64,000 bases of DNA from an uncultured Lachnospiraceae bacterium (GTDB taxonomy: Bacteria; Bacillota; Clostridia; Lachnospirales; Lachnospiraceae). The stretch spans positions 26,625 through 90,624 of the forward strand of contig CATNCF010000006.1 of the NCBI GenBank assembly GCA_950097145.1. Reading direction: 5' to 3'. Every line of letters starts with the position of its first letter. Positions within the stretch are counted from its first letter, which is position 1. The translations under genes and the position numbers were made by a program. The notes under the pieces were generated by a model. That model was given only the letters and a program-made list of their open reading frames with translations. It ran no database searches and was not told the DNA's origin. Positions 17,896 to 27,140 of this stretch are shown here, one piece after another.

Positions 17896-18593
17896 TATTT
17901 CACCTCAAATTTGTAACCGATGCCCCAGACGGTGGCAAGGCTCCAGGCCGAGTGGTCTTTGATTTTTTCCCTCAGACGTTTTACATGGACATCGACAGTT
18001 CTGGTGTCTCCGATATATTCATATCCCCAGATATGATCCAAAAGCTGTTCTCTGGTAAATACCTGATTGGGAGAGGAAGCAAGGAAATATAATAATTCCA
18101 GTTCCTTGGGAGGCATGTCGATGGGTTTTCCATAGTAGAGTACAGAATAATTACTCTGATTAATGGTTAGATCTGGATATTCCACACATTTAATTGAGGA
18201 AGAGACAGTTTCCTGTTTGGCAGGCTGATACCGCCGCAGCACAGCCTTTACCCGGGCTACCAGTTCCTTAGAATCGAAGGGTTTCATAATATAATCGTCT
18301 GCCCCAAGTTCCAACCCAAGAACTTTGTCGAAAATTTCACCTTTTGCGGAAAGCATAATAATAGGAAGGTTGGATTTTGTCCGTATTTCCCGGCAGACCT
18401 GATAGCCATCAATGCCAGGAAGCATGAGATCCAGTAAAATCAGGTTAGGTCCGTATTGTTCATATACCTGAAGGGCTTCCTCCCCATCGTGAACCATACG
18501 CGTGTCGTAACATTCCTTTGTAAGGTACAAAGAGATTAGTTCTGCAATATTTACATCATCATCTACAATAAGAATTTTCTGCTTTGCGGCCAT
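17895..18593 (-). CDS. OmpR/PhoB-family response regulator
   Basis: A 232-residue regulator. The receiver domain (1-120) has the acidic pair at residues 11-13, phospho-acceptor Asp55 in LILLDLMLPG and Lys104 in MKPF. The C-terminal winged helix (about 135-230) has NQVFTREQLLDHIWGYEY and DTRTVDVHVKRLREKI. It lies 12 nt after mutS2 and overlaps the kinase start by one base, so the three probably form one transcript. Confidence 0.93.
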   Translation of the reverse strand: MAAKQKILIVDDDVNIAELISLYLTKECYDTRMVHDGEEALQVYEQYGPNLILLDLMLPGIDGYQVCREIRTKSNLPIIMLSAKGEIFDKVLGLELGADDYIMKPFDSKELVARVKAVLRRYQPAKQETVSSSIKCVEYPDLTINQSNYSVLYYGKPIDMPPKELELLYFLASSPNQVFTREQLLDHIWGYEYIGDTRTVDVHVKRLREKIKDHSAWSLATVWGIGYKFEVK

Positions 18594-18605
18594 GGTGTTC
18601 CTCCT

Positions 18606-20984
18606 TTACTTAAATTCCGCTATGGTGACACCGGAATCGCCCTCTCCAAATTCACCCAGGCGGAAGGATTTGATATAGCTGAGGCGTTTCAAATGGTTTT
18701 GTACGGCTTTGCGCAGAGCGCCGGTTCCCTTGCCGTGGACAATCCGCACAGAAGGCATATGGGCAAGATAGGCATCATCCAGATATTTATCTAAAAGTGA
18801 AATAGCTTCATCAGTGGTTTTGCCAATTAAGTTAATTTCCGTTGAAATGGAGGCGGATTTTGTCATTTTCAATTTTCCCGCGGCAGTGCTTTTTTTCTTA
18901 GTTCCCAGAGTTGGCGTGTCTTCAAGCAGTATTAAGTCCCGGATATTTACCTGAGAACGAAGGATTCCCATCTGAACATATAAGTCCCCTTTGGCATTGG
19001 GGAGTGTATGGACGGTCCCTTTCAGATTCATGCTTAAAACTTTTACAGAATCGCCAATTCTCAGATTTTTGGGAATTTTATGTTCTGAAGCCTGTTCTTT
19101 TTGCTTTAAAGAAATGTTCTTTTCCAGAACATTCATTTTTTCCCGGAGCCTGCTGCGTTCCTGCTCCATCTCCCGGGCGTTGGCATTTGTCTGGCCAAAT
19201 TTATTGAAATTTTTAATGGTCTGGTCAGCAGTTTCTTTTGCGTTCCGCAAAATCGCGTGAGCTTCTTCGTTAGCCTGGCGGATAATTTTGTCCCTCTGGC
19301 TTTCTAGCCGTTCCTGTTTTTCTTGAAGTTTCCGCTTTAAATTCTCTGTTTCCTGGCGGTATTGTTCTGCTTCTAACCGTTCTTTTTCTATGGTGGTCCG
19401 GCTTGCTTCCAGATCAGAAAGTAAATCTTCAAAGTTCTCGTCCTGTTCAGACATCCGGCTTCTTGCATCTTCTATAATGTTGTTTGGAAGGCCCAGTTTG
19501 CCAGAAATGGCAAAAGCATTGCTTTTGCCTGGAATACCGATCAGGAGCCGGTAAGTTGGACTTAAGGTTTCCACGGAAAATTCACAGCAGGCATTTTCTA
19601 CGCCTGGTGTGGATAAGGCAAATACCTTTAATTCACTGTAATGGGTAGTTGCCATGGTGCGGATGCCATAATTGTGCAGCTTTGACAAAATAGAGATGGC
19701 AAGGGCGGCGCCTTCTGTGGGATCGGTTCCTGCACATAATTCATCAAATAAAACCAGTGAATCTTCGTTTGCGTTATTTAAAATAGTAATAATATTTTTC
19801 ATGTGAGAAGAAAAAGTACTGAGGCTCTGCTCAATACTCTGCTCGTCACCAATGTCTGCAAATACTTCTCGAAATACCGAAAGTTCTGAGCGGTCATTTG
19901 CAGGAATATGCAGTCCGGCCTGCCCCATGAGGGTAAACAGTCCTACCGTTTTCAGGGAGACTGTTTTTCCGCCGGTGTTAGGGCCGGTGATGATCAAAAG
20001 GTCGAAGTCATTTCCAAGATGAACGTCAATGGGAACAACTTTGCGTCTGTCCAATAAGGGATGGCGTCCCTTACGGATATGGATGCGGTGTTCTGTATTA
20101 AAAACAGGCGCGGTTCCGTTATAACTTTTTGCCAAGGAAGCTTTTGCAAAGATAAAGTCAAGTTTTGTCAGGACCTCATAGTTATCCTTGAGACATGGGA
20201 TATTTTCCCCAGTGAGGCTGCTTAAGCCGGCAAGTATGATTTCTATTTCTTCCTGTTCTTTTAGGAAAAGTTCCTTTAAATCATTATTTAATTTCACAAC
20301 GGCCATGGGTTCCACAAACAAAGTGGAACCTGTGGAGGACTGGTCGTGGATCATGCCGGGAACCTGGCTTTTTGCCTCTGCTTTGACTGGAAGGCAGTAG
20401 CGCCCGTTCCGCATGGTAATTACATTGTCCTGCAGATGGGTCCGGGTATCAGAGCTGTTGAGCATGGCATTCATCTGACTGCGGATTTTATCGTTGGTAT
20501 TTTTGATGGAACGCCGGATATTCTTCAAATTTGGGGAGGCGTCGTCTGCAATCTCATCTTCAGAAAGGATGCATCTTCGGATTTCCTCTAAAAGCGGAGT
20601 CAGTGGTTCGATACGGCCAAAGAGTTCATCCAGGGAATCGGCGTTCTTCTCTTCCCTGTCACTGCGGGAATATGTTTTTGCCCGTTTTGCTGCTTCTAAC
20701 AGGGAGGCAGTCTTAAGAAGCTCTTCGATGCTCAGAACTCCGCCAATTTCCAGGCGTTTTATGGAAGCGCCGATGTCATGAGTGCCGGAAAAAGAGAGAG
20801 AGCCTCTTTGGTAGATTCTTGTCAGTGCATCAGCTGTCTGCTGTTGGGTCATTCTGATTTCATCAGGGTCAATGGAAGGTTTTAAATTTTGGCAGAGCTC
20901 TCTGCCAGACTGACAGGTGGCATGTTCACACAGCAGGCTGATAATTTTATTATATTCTAAGGTATGAAATACTTTTTCGTTCAT
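18606..20984 (-). CDS. mutS2: MutS2 (Smr-domain DNA/ribosome-associated ATPase)
   Basis: A 792-residue MutS2. The core and lever domains precede an ABC-type ATPase with Walker A GPNTGGKT at residues 334-341 and Walker B/signature region DELCAGTDPTEGAALA. A long coiled coil (about 515-650) leads to a KOW-like patch and a C-terminal Smr domain with IVHGKGTGALRKAV. No mismatch-recognition domain is present. Family members suppress recombination and act on collided ribosomes. First gene of the minus-strand operon with the two-component pair; its promoter overlaps that of the divergent htrA-like gene. Confidence 0.95.
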   Translation of the reverse strand: MNEKVFHTLEYNKIISLLCEHATCQSGRELCQNLKPSIDPDEIRMTQQQTADALTRIYQRGSLSFSGTHDIGASIKRLEIGGVLSIEELLKTASLLEAAKRAKTYSRSDREEKNADSLDELFGRIEPLTPLLEEIRRCILSEDEIADDASPNLKNIRRSIKNTNDKIRSQMNAMLNSSDTRTHLQDNVITMRNGRYCLPVKAEAKSQVPGMIHDQSSTGSTLFVEPMAVVKLNNDLKELFLKEQEEIEIILAGLSSLTGENIPCLKDNYEVLTKLDFIFAKASLAKSYNGTAPVFNTEHRIHIRKGRHPLLDRRKVVPIDVHLGNDFDLLIITGPNTGGKTVSLKTVGLFTLMGQAGLHIPANDRSELSVFREVFADIGDEQSIEQSLSTFSSHMKNIITILNNANEDSLVLFDELCAGTDPTEGAALAISILSKLHNYGIRTMATTHYSELKVFALSTPGVENACCEFSVETLSPTYRLLIGIPGKSNAFAISGKLGLPNNIIEDARSRMSEQDENFEDLLSDLEASRTTIEKERLEAEQYRQETENLKRKLQEKQERLESQRDKIIRQANEEAHAILRNAKETADQTIKNFNKFGQTNANAREMEQERSRLREKMNVLEKNISLKQKEQASEHKIPKNLRIGDSVKVLSMNLKGTVHTLPNAKGDLYVQMGILRSQVNIRDLILLEDTPTLGTKKKSTAAGKLKMTKSASISTEINLIGKTTDEAISLLDKYLDDAYLAHMPSVRIVHGKGTGALRKAVQNHLKRLSYIKSFRLGEFGEGDSGVTIAEFK

Positions 20985-21028
20985 GTGTTCTATCCTTATT
21001 TATTTGCTAAAATGATTTTTGTGCCTTC

Positions 21029-21080
21029 ATTATATCGTATAAATAAAAATCTTGCAACAACAGCAGGAAAAACGTATAAT
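21029..21080. promoter_or_regulatory. Divergent promoters sharing one palindromic -35 box
   Basis: TTGCAA at 21052-21057 is its own reverse complement. To the right, a 17-nt spacer leads to TATAAT (21075-21080) for the htrA-like gene. To the left, on the minus strand, a 17-nt spacer leads to TATAAT (plus-strand ATTATA, 21029-21034) for mutS2. Both promoters are close to sigma-A consensus, and polymerases could not occupy both at once. Confidence 0.75.
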
Positions 21081-21157
21081 AGAGAATGAGAGCGTATTAT
21101 TTTAGGGAGTGGAAGAGAACTTGTCCATTTTGTTATAGTGTATACAGGAGGGCGGTT

Positions 21158-22513
21158 ATGAAGCGGCAGGAACAGGAGGAGCAGGAATTTGCTTTTATCA
21201 AGGAAAAAATAAAGGACAAACCAATTAATAAACGGCGTCTGATTCTGCGGGCTGGTTATAATTTATTGTGCGCAGTGGTATTTGGGGCTGCAGCCTGTTT
21301 TGTCTTTGTTTGGCTGAAGCCTTATATGGAGGAATGGCTCTATCCGGAACGAGGTTCTACGATCAGTATTCCCAAAGACGATATTCCCCAGGAAGGAGAG
21401 CCTGAAAAAAAGGACGATAATAAGAAAAATGGAGAGGAGGAGCCAGGGGTAGAGGAAAAGCCAACGGACGTGGTTCAGGGAGAACCAGAAACAAAACCAG
21501 AGGAACCGGAGCCTCCTCCCGTTGTAGTTCAGGAAGAATTGGAACTTGAGGATTACCAGGCGCTGCAGAATAAACTGTATGCCATTGGAAAGCAGGCAAA
21601 TAAATCTGTAGTAACTGTTACAGGGGTAACCAGCGGTAAGGATTGGTTTGATACACCTTATGACAACGAGAATAGATCGGCAGGAATTATCATAGGGAAG
21701 AATGAACAGGAGCTTTTCATTCTTACAGAGAAAAAGATTATTGCGGATGCCCGGGAGATTAATATTACGTTTATTGATGAGACGGAAGTTTCAGCTTCCT
21801 TAAAAAAGTATGACGGCAATACAGGAATCGCTGTGATTGCAGTGCCATTATCAGAAGTTCCAGAGAAAACTATGGAAAAGATTGAGGTGGCGGTATTAGG
21901 AAATTCTTATATGATTGCACAGGGAACTTCCGTGATTGCCATTGGAAGTCCTTTGGGAACGAATTATTCTATTTTATGCGGAACCATAACGTCTTCTCAG
22001 AATAAGGTTTCTACGATAGACACAAATTATACAGTTTTTACTACGGACATTTTAGGAAGTGCAAGCGGAAGCGGTGTATTGATTAATCTAAAGGGAGAAA
22101 TTGTGGGGCTGGTTCTGCAGGACTTTAGCAACCAAACGGACCGCAATACAATTACAGCGCTGTCTATTTCTGAGCTGAAACAGATTATTGAGGATTTGCT
22201 AAATAACAAGAATGTGCCATATGTTGGGCTGCGGATTAGTACGGTGACGGATCAGATTGCACAGGAATACGGGATACCCAAAGGGGTATATATCAAGTCG
22301 GTGGAGCTGGATTCCCCCGCTATGGCGGCAGGTCTGCAGGAAGCGGATGTAATTACTGCCATTAATGGAGAAGAAGTTGTTACGGTGGAACAGTATTTTC
22401 AAAAGGTATATGAAAAGGAGCCGGAAGATGCGGTTACCATTACCATAAAGCGGCAAAATGGTGAGGGTTATGTGGATATGCAGTGTGGAGTGACGGTTGG
22501 AATTTTAAAGTAA
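21158..22513 (+). CDS. Membrane-anchored HtrA-like protein, catalytic residues lost
   Basis: A 451-residue protein. Residues 1-30 are charged and cytosolic, one membrane segment follows (NLLCAVVFGAAACFVFVWL), then an acidic/proline-rich linker, a trypsin-like domain (about 140-320) and a C-terminal PDZ domain (GVYIKSVELDSPAMAAGLQ, then EADVITAINGEEV). The usual LTNYHVI is LTEKKII here, putting Lys193 in place of catalytic His. The usual TDLAV is TGIAV (Gly223 instead of Asp). A Ser remains in SASGSG (about residue 303). The protein is probably not a protease but a sensor or scaffold in the envelope. ATG 21158 is preferred over ATG 21086 because of AGGAGGG just before it. Confidence 0.85.
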   Translation: MKRQEQEEQEFAFIKEKIKDKPINKRRLILRAGYNLLCAVVFGAAACFVFVWLKPYMEEWLYPERGSTISIPKDDIPQEGEPEKKDDNKKNGEEEPGVEEKPTDVVQGEPETKPEEPEPPPVVVQEELELEDYQALQNKLYAIGKQANKSVVTVTGVTSGKDWFDTPYDNENRSAGIIIGKNEQELFILTEKKIIADAREINITFIDETEVSASLKKYDGNTGIAVIAVPLSEVPEKTMEKIEVAVLGNSYMIAQGTSVIAIGSPLGTNYSILCGTITSSQNKVSTIDTNYTVFTTDILGSASGSGVLINLKGEIVGLVLQDFSNQTDRNTITALSISELKQIIEDLLNNKNVPYVGLRISTVTDQIAQEYGIPKGVYIKSVELDSPAMAAGLQEADVITAINGEEVVTVEQYFQKVYEKEPEDAVTITIKRQNGEGYVDMQCGVTVGILK

Positions 22514-22543
22514 CAGTAAACAGGAATGAAAAGGAGTAAAAGG

Positions 22544-23491
22544 ATGAAATATATTGAAACACTGCGGGAAGGGGAACGTGTTGGAGAAATTTACCTGTGC
22601 AAAAGCAGGCAGACTGCGCTTACGAAGGCGGGAAAGCCTTATGAAACTTTGATTCTTCAGGATAAGACAGGCATGCTGGACGCGAAAGTCTGGGATCCAA
22701 ATTCACAGGGGATTGATGAATTTGAGGCGCTGGATTATATTGATGTGGTCGGGGATGTGACAAGTTTTCAGGGCGTATTGCAGCTAAATGTTAAGCGCAT
22801 CCGCAAAGTGAGGGAAGGCGAGTATGATCCCAAGGATTATCTTCCAGTCAGTGAGAGAGATATTGACCAGATGTATTTGGAACTTACTGGTTTTATCCAG
22901 GAAATGAAAAATCCTTATCTGAAAAAGCTTTGTTCTGGATTTTTCCTGGAGGATCCTGAATTTGAGCGGCGTTTTAAATTTCACAGTGCGGCAAAAAGCG
23001 TCCACCATGGTTTTGTGGGGGGGCTGCTGGAGCACACCTTAAGTGTCACAAAACTGTGCGAATATTATACCAGCCTGTATCCTTTGCTTCAAAGGGATTT
23101 GCTGTTGTCAGCAGCTATGTTCCATGATATTGGAAAACTGGAAGAGCTGTCGGTGTTTCCGGAGAATGATTATACGGATGCAGGACAGCTTTTGGGACAT
23201 ATTATGATTGGAGCGGAACTCATCGGGGCGCGTATTCGCACCATACCAGGTTTTCCGGTGAAACTGGCAAATGAATTAAAACATTGTATTTTGTCACATC
23301 ATGGTGAGCTTGAGTATGGATCGCCAAAGAAACCGGCTCTTGCAGAAGCAGTTGCACTGAGTTTTGCAGATAATACAGACGCAAAGATGCAGACAATGAA
23401 GGAAGCTTTGGCAGCAGGCAATGGGAATGCTGGCTGGCTGGGTTATAACCGGTTATTTGAATCAAATATCCGAAAGACGAGTGAGGAATAA
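22544..23491 (+). CDS. yhaM: 3'-5' exoribonuclease YhaM
   Basis: A 315-residue protein: an N-terminal OB domain (TLILQDKTGMLDAKVWDPN) and an HD hydrolase domain with HHGFVGGLLEHTLSV, MFHDIGKLEE and LSHHGELEYGSP. This matches the Firmicute YhaM/CBF1 family, which degrades RNA and single-stranded DNA. ATG 22544 is preferred to ATG 22526, because AAAGGAG at 22529-22535 lies between them and the length then matches relatives (about 314). It follows the htrA-like gene by about 30 nt and precedes rlmD by 1 nt. Confidence 0.93.
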   Translation: MKYIETLREGERVGEIYLCKSRQTALTKAGKPYETLILQDKTGMLDAKVWDPNSQGIDEFEALDYIDVVGDVTSFQGVLQLNVKRIRKVREGEYDPKDYLPVSERDIDQMYLELTGFIQEMKNPYLKKLCSGFFLEDPEFERRFKFHSAAKSVHHGFVGGLLEHTLSVTKLCEYYTSLYPLLQRDLLLSAAMFHDIGKLEELSVFPENDYTDAGQLLGHIMIGAELIGARIRTIPGFPVKLANELKHCILSHHGELEYGSPKKPALAEAVALSFADNTDAKMQTMKEALAAGNGNAGWLGYNRLFESNIRKTSEE

Positions 23492-23492
23492 T

Positions 23493-24884
23493 ATGTTTCA
23501 GAAAAATATGGAACTTGAACTTCTTATTGAAGATATAGGTATAGACGGCGAAGGTATTGGAAGGGTGGAGGGAGCGGCATTTTTTGTGAAGGATGCTGTC
23601 ATTGGAGATTATGTACGAGTGAAAATAATGAAAATGAAAAAGCGGTATGGATATGCCAGATTACTTAAAGTGATCTCTCCTTCTCCCAGCCGTGTAGAGC
23701 CTCCCTGTAATTACTACCGCCAGTGTGGAGGATGTCAGCTTCAGGCGTTGGATTACGCGGAGCAGCTTCATTTTAAGGAACGGAAGGTACGGAACAATCT
23801 GGAGCGGATTGGCGGATTTCATATAGAAGAAACTGAAAATGGAAAACAGAGGATTCTCTTTCATCCGATTATCGGTATGGAAGAGCCTTTTTTCTATCGG
23901 AATAAAGCTCAGTTTCCTGTGGGGACAGACAAAGAAGGAAAAATTGTAACGGGATTTTATGCAGCAAGAAGCCATAATATTATTTCCAATAGAAAATGCT
24001 GTCTGGGCGTGAAAATAAATGAGAAGATTCTGGATATTGTGATTTCTTTTATGGAACGATATGAGATTTCGGCTTATGATGAGAAATCAGGTACAGGGCT
24101 GGTGCGCCATGTTCTGATCCGCTATGGTTTTACTACAAAAGAAATTATGGTCTGTTTGGTGTTAAACGGCAGCAGGCTTCCTCAGTCGGATAGTCTGGTA
24201 CAGGAACTTAAGAAACTTCCAGGGATGACCAGTATAATGCTGAATGTAAATGTTCGGAAAACAAATGTGATTCTGGGTGAGCAGGTGCTCCGTCTCTGGG
24301 GGAAGGAGTATATAACGGACTATATTGGAGAGGTAAAGTACCAGATTTCGCCTCTGTCTTTTTACCAGGTAAATCCGGTCCAGACGAAAAAGTTATATGA
24401 GACTGTATTGGATTACGCTGATTTGACCGGAAGGGAAATTGTGTGTGATCTCTATTGCGGAATAGGGACAATCTCTTTGTTTTTGGCGCAGAAGGCGGAA
24501 CGCGTCTATGGAATAGAAGTTGTGGAGCCTGCAATTGAAGATGCCAGAAATAATGCAAAAATAAACGGAATTAATAATGCAGAATTTTTGGCTGGAAAAG
24601 CGGAGGAGGTACTTCCAAAGCTATATGAGCAGACAGGGCTTTGTGCGGATGTCATTGTGGTAGATCCGCCACGGAAGGGCTGTGATGAGATATGTCTTGA
24701 GACAATTTTGAAAATGCAGCCAGAGCGAGTGGTCTATGTGAGTTGTGACTCAGCGACACTGGCGCGGGATTTGAAATATTTGTGTGACAGAGGGTATGAG
24801 CTCAGGGAGGTGCAGGCAGTGGATATGTTTTCGCAGACGACACATGTGGAGAGCATATGTCTACTACATCGGAAGGATTCGTGA
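23493..24884 (+). CDS. rlmD: 23S rRNA (uracil-1939-C5)-methyltransferase
   Basis: A 463-residue RlmD/TrmA-family enzyme, SAM-dependent. An N-terminal TRAM domain (IDGEGIGRVEGAAFFV) is followed by a cysteine set for a [4Fe-4S] cluster (CNYYRQCGGC), SAM motif VCDLYCGIGTISLFLA, VDPPRKGC, and catalytic Cys in VYVSCDSATLARDL. ATG 23493 starts 1 nt after the yhaM stop. The last codons (TTHVESICLL) cover the probable ICE attachment site, so the very end of the frame may be ICE-derived. Confidence 0.93.
   Translation: MFQKNMELELLIEDIGIDGEGIGRVEGAAFFVKDAVIGDYVRVKIMKMKKRYGYARLLKVISPSPSRVEPPCNYYRQCGGCQLQALDYAEQLHFKERKVRNNLERIGGFHIEETENGKQRILFHPIIGMEEPFFYRNKAQFPVGTDKEGKIVTGFYAARSHNIISNRKCCLGVKINEKILDIVISFMERYEISAYDEKSGTGLVRHVLIRYGFTTKEIMVCLVLNGSRLPQSDSLVQELKKLPGMTSIMLNVNVRKTNVILGEQVLRLWGKEYITDYIGEVKYQISPLSFYQVNPVQTKKLYETVLDYADLTGREIVCDLYCGIGTISLFLAQKAERVYGIEVVEPAIEDARNNAKINGINNAEFLAGKAEEVLPKLYEQTGLCADVIVVDPPRKGCDEICLETILKMQPERVVYVSCDSATLARDLKYLCDRGYELREVQAVDMFSQTTHVESICLLHRKDS
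24838..24857. other. Candidate left attachment site (attL) of the ICE
   Basis: The rlmD codons for THVES (ACACATGTGGAGAGC) lie where several ICEs of Gram-positive bacteria integrate in rlmD/rumA genes. Just after them, gene content changes from chromosomal to conjugative and GC content rises. The matching copy at the right end is outside the window, so the exact core cannot be fixed. Confidence 0.45.
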
Positions 24885-25021
24885 AAATCCTTGATTTTAG
24901 GCACTTTGAGAGGTTTTTCAGCTTTTCAAAAAGTGACCGCAAGACGTATAAAAAAGCGATTTCCGATGGTGTAAATGTCTCCGTGGTTCTTGATATGGTA
25001 TCACGGAACACATCAAAGTAG
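24857..25021 (+). CDS. Possible 54-residue ORF at the ICE left end
   Basis: ATG 24857 lies inside the end of rlmD in another frame and reads to TAG 25019-25021. The basic peptide contains FSKSDRKTYKKAISDGVNV and ends DMVSRNTSK. The start has only a weak GGAGAG upstream and I do not recognise the sequence. It may be a real junction-spanning gene or chance. Nothing else is visible between rlmD and the terminator at 25073. Confidence 0.3.
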   Translation: MSTTSEGFVKILDFRHFERFFSFSKSDRKTYKKAISDGVNVSVVLDMVSRNTSK

Positions 25022-25072
25022 GGTTCATAATTCATCAAAAACTGTATTATTCAAATAGAGAAAAAGTATGGG

Positions 25073-25115
25073 AGACCGTTCATTTTCAAGGCTTTGAGGA
25101 TGGGCGGTCTTTTTT
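25073..25115 (+). terminator. Terminator at the ICE left end
   Basis: An 11-bp fully paired stem with some G-T pairs (25073-25083 with 25100-25110) followed by TTTTT. It would insulate the ICE genes from rlmD transcription. Confidence 0.8.
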
Positions 25116-25152
25116 AGTTTCTATATTAGTTTATTGGAAATGAGAGGTGGTG

Positions 25153-26169
25153 ATGGATATGGCAGGGAAAAAGCAGGATAATTCTTCAATCGTTCAAGAC
25201 GAGGGTGTTGGAAGTAAGAAGAACACTTTTGAGGGAAAAATCCAATATTTGTCCTTAAATCAGTTGGCAGACTTCAAAAATCATCCGTTTAAGGTGGAAA
25301 TGAATACGGAATTATTTGAACTGATGCAGAGTATTGAAAAAGAGGGTGTTCTGGTGCCGCTGCTTGCAAGACCGAATCCGGCAGGGCAGGGATATGAGCT
25401 GATAGCGGGACACCGAAGAAAGGCAGCCAGTAAATGGGCAGGTGTGGATAAAGTTCCTGTTATGGTTGTGGAATTGGATGATAACCAGGCGGTAATCGCA
25501 ATGGTTGACAGCAACCTGCAGAGGGAGCATATCAAGCCCAGTGAAAAGGCGTTTGCCTACCGGATGAAATTAGAGGCAATGAAACAGCAGGGGAAAAGGA
25601 CGGATTTAACTTTGTCCCAAGTTGGGACAAAGTTGCTGGATAATCCAACTTTATCGGTTGCAAAAGTTGTAGCTGATTATGATGAATCAGGGGAATGGAA
25701 GTTGCAGAATGAACCTGTGAAAATGCGTGCAGATGAAATGCTTGCACGGCAGGTGGGAGAGAGCAGGAACCAGATTGCACGGTACATTCGTCTGACATAC
25801 CTCATTCCTAAGATATTAGACTGGGTTGACGAGGGTAAGATAGCATTCACTGTTGCAGTGGAATTATCCTATCTGAATGAGGAGCAGCAGTATGAGCTCC
25901 ATGCCGTGATGGATATAGAACAGTGTACGCCATCCCTGTCACAGGCAAACCGGCTGAAACGCATGAGCCAGTCAGGGAAGTTGGACATGGATGCAATTTA
26001 TCTGGTGCTGGAAGAAGAAAAACCAAACCAGAGGGAACAGATAAGGATTCGCTCTGACAGATTGAATCCATATTTCCCAAAGGATTATACGGTCAGGCAG
26101 AAGATTGAACTGATAGAAACACTTGTTAAGGAATGGCATCGGGAACAGATGCAGGTAAAAAGCAGATAA
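25153..26169 (+). CDS. ParB-like nuclease-domain protein
   Basis: A protein of about 338 residues with a ParB/Srx domain (LNQLADFKNHPFKV, GVLVPLLARP, YELIAGHRRKAASKWAG; GHRR is the CTP-binding motif) and a helix-turn-helix region (QVGESRNQIARYIRLTYLI). Family members bind DNA and act in partition or gene regulation. No ParA is adjacent; the next genes encode a ParM-like actin and its partner, so the role may be regulatory. The start is uncertain: ATG 25153 fits GAGAGG spacing best, with GTG 25147 and ATG 25159 as alternatives. Confidence 0.88.
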   Translation: MDMAGKKQDNSSIVQDEGVGSKKNTFEGKIQYLSLNQLADFKNHPFKVEMNTELFELMQSIEKEGVLVPLLARPNPAGQGYELIAGHRRKAASKWAGVDKVPVMVVELDDNQAVIAMVDSNLQREHIKPSEKAFAYRMKLEAMKQQGKRTDLTLSQVGTKLLDNPTLSVAKVVADYDESGEWKLQNEPVKMRADEMLARQVGESRNQIARYIRLTYLIPKILDWVDEGKIAFTVAVELSYLNEEQQYELHAVMDIEQCTPSLSQANRLKRMSQSGKLDMDAIYLVLEEEKPNQREQIRIRSDRLNPYFPKDYTVRQKIELIETLVKEWHREQMQVKSR

Positions 26170-26202
26170 GGAGCTGGTTACATGAAAAGGAGGACATTCA
26201 AA

Positions 26203-27129
26203 ATGGATAACAAAATAGAAGTGATTGGGATAGACCACGGCTGGTCCGGGATGAAAACGGTACATGAGGTATTTACATCAGGCTGTAAGGAAATCAGCAC
26301 GGAGCCGGCATTTGCAGAGAACGTTTTGGAGTTTGCCGGGAAGTATTACAAGATTGGCAGCAGGCGTCTTGAGGTAAAGGACACAAAGGTAACGGATGAA
26401 AATTACTATATGCTGACATTGGCAGCGGTGGCAAAGGAATTAAAAATCAGGGGCAGAAAGACAGCCCATGTGCTGCTGGCGGTTGGGCTGCCGCTGACAA
26501 GGTTTGGGGACGAGAAAAAAGATTTCGTTTCTTACCTGTTGAAGAAAAAGGAAGTCTCGTTTGCCTTTGAGAAAGAGAGGTACCATATTTCCATTGACAA
26601 TATCTGCGTTTACCCGCAATGCTATGCGGCAGTGGTTGACCGTATTGACAGATTCCCGGAGAAACAGCTTGCAGTGGATATTGGTTCCTGGACAGTAGAC
26701 ATTATGCCAATTGTCAACGGCCTGCCGGATGAATCGGCATGTGTGACCCAGCCGCATGGGATTATCACCTGCATCCAGCAGATTAACAAGGAGTGTGTGA
26801 GGCAGCTGAACGCAGAAGTGGACGAGTATGACATTCAGAAAGTCATGGTAAGTGGCGGGGGAGACCTGCCGGAGAAGTACCGGAAGATTATCATCAAGGA
26901 AATCCGTGGCTACTGCCGGCAGATTTATCACAGCCTCCGGGAGCTTGGCTATAACATGGACCTCACGCAGATAATTTTTGTGGGCGGTGGCGCCGGGGTG
27001 ATGAAACGTTTTGGCGGCCTGGAGCAGAAGAACATCCAGTATATTGAGGATGTGAAAGCAAACGCAAGGGGCTATGAGCTGCTTGGGAACACATATCTGG
27101 CACAGTTGCAGAAACGCAGGTTTGGATAG
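26203..27129 (+). CDS. ParM/StbA-like actin-family ATPase
   Basis: About 308 residues of actin-like fold: phosphate-1 loop IGIDHGWSGMKTV, phosphate-2 loop LAVDIGSWTVDI, and adenosine-region motifs VMVSGGGDLP and IIFVGGGAGVMKRFGG. Such proteins form filaments that separate plasmid copies. Its presence suggests that the ICE has a replicating circular stage needing partition. ATG 26203 follows AAAAGGAGG at ideal spacing; ATG 26182, 7 codons upstream, is the other choice. It pairs with the next gene 11 nt downstream. Confidence 0.88.
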   Translation: MDNKIEVIGIDHGWSGMKTVHEVFTSGCKEISTEPAFAENVLEFAGKYYKIGSRRLEVKDTKVTDENYYMLTLAAVAKELKIRGRKTAHVLLAVGLPLTRFGDEKKDFVSYLLKKKEVSFAFEKERYHISIDNICVYPQCYAAVVDRIDRFPEKQLAVDIGSWTVDIMPIVNGLPDESACVTQPHGIITCIQQINKECVRQLNAEVDEYDIQKVMVSGGGDLPEKYRKIIIKEIRGYCRQIYHSLRELGYNMDLTQIIFVGGGAGVMKRFGGLEQKNIQYIEDVKANARGYELLGNTYLAQLQKRRFG

Positions 27130-27140
27130 GGGGGATTGCA

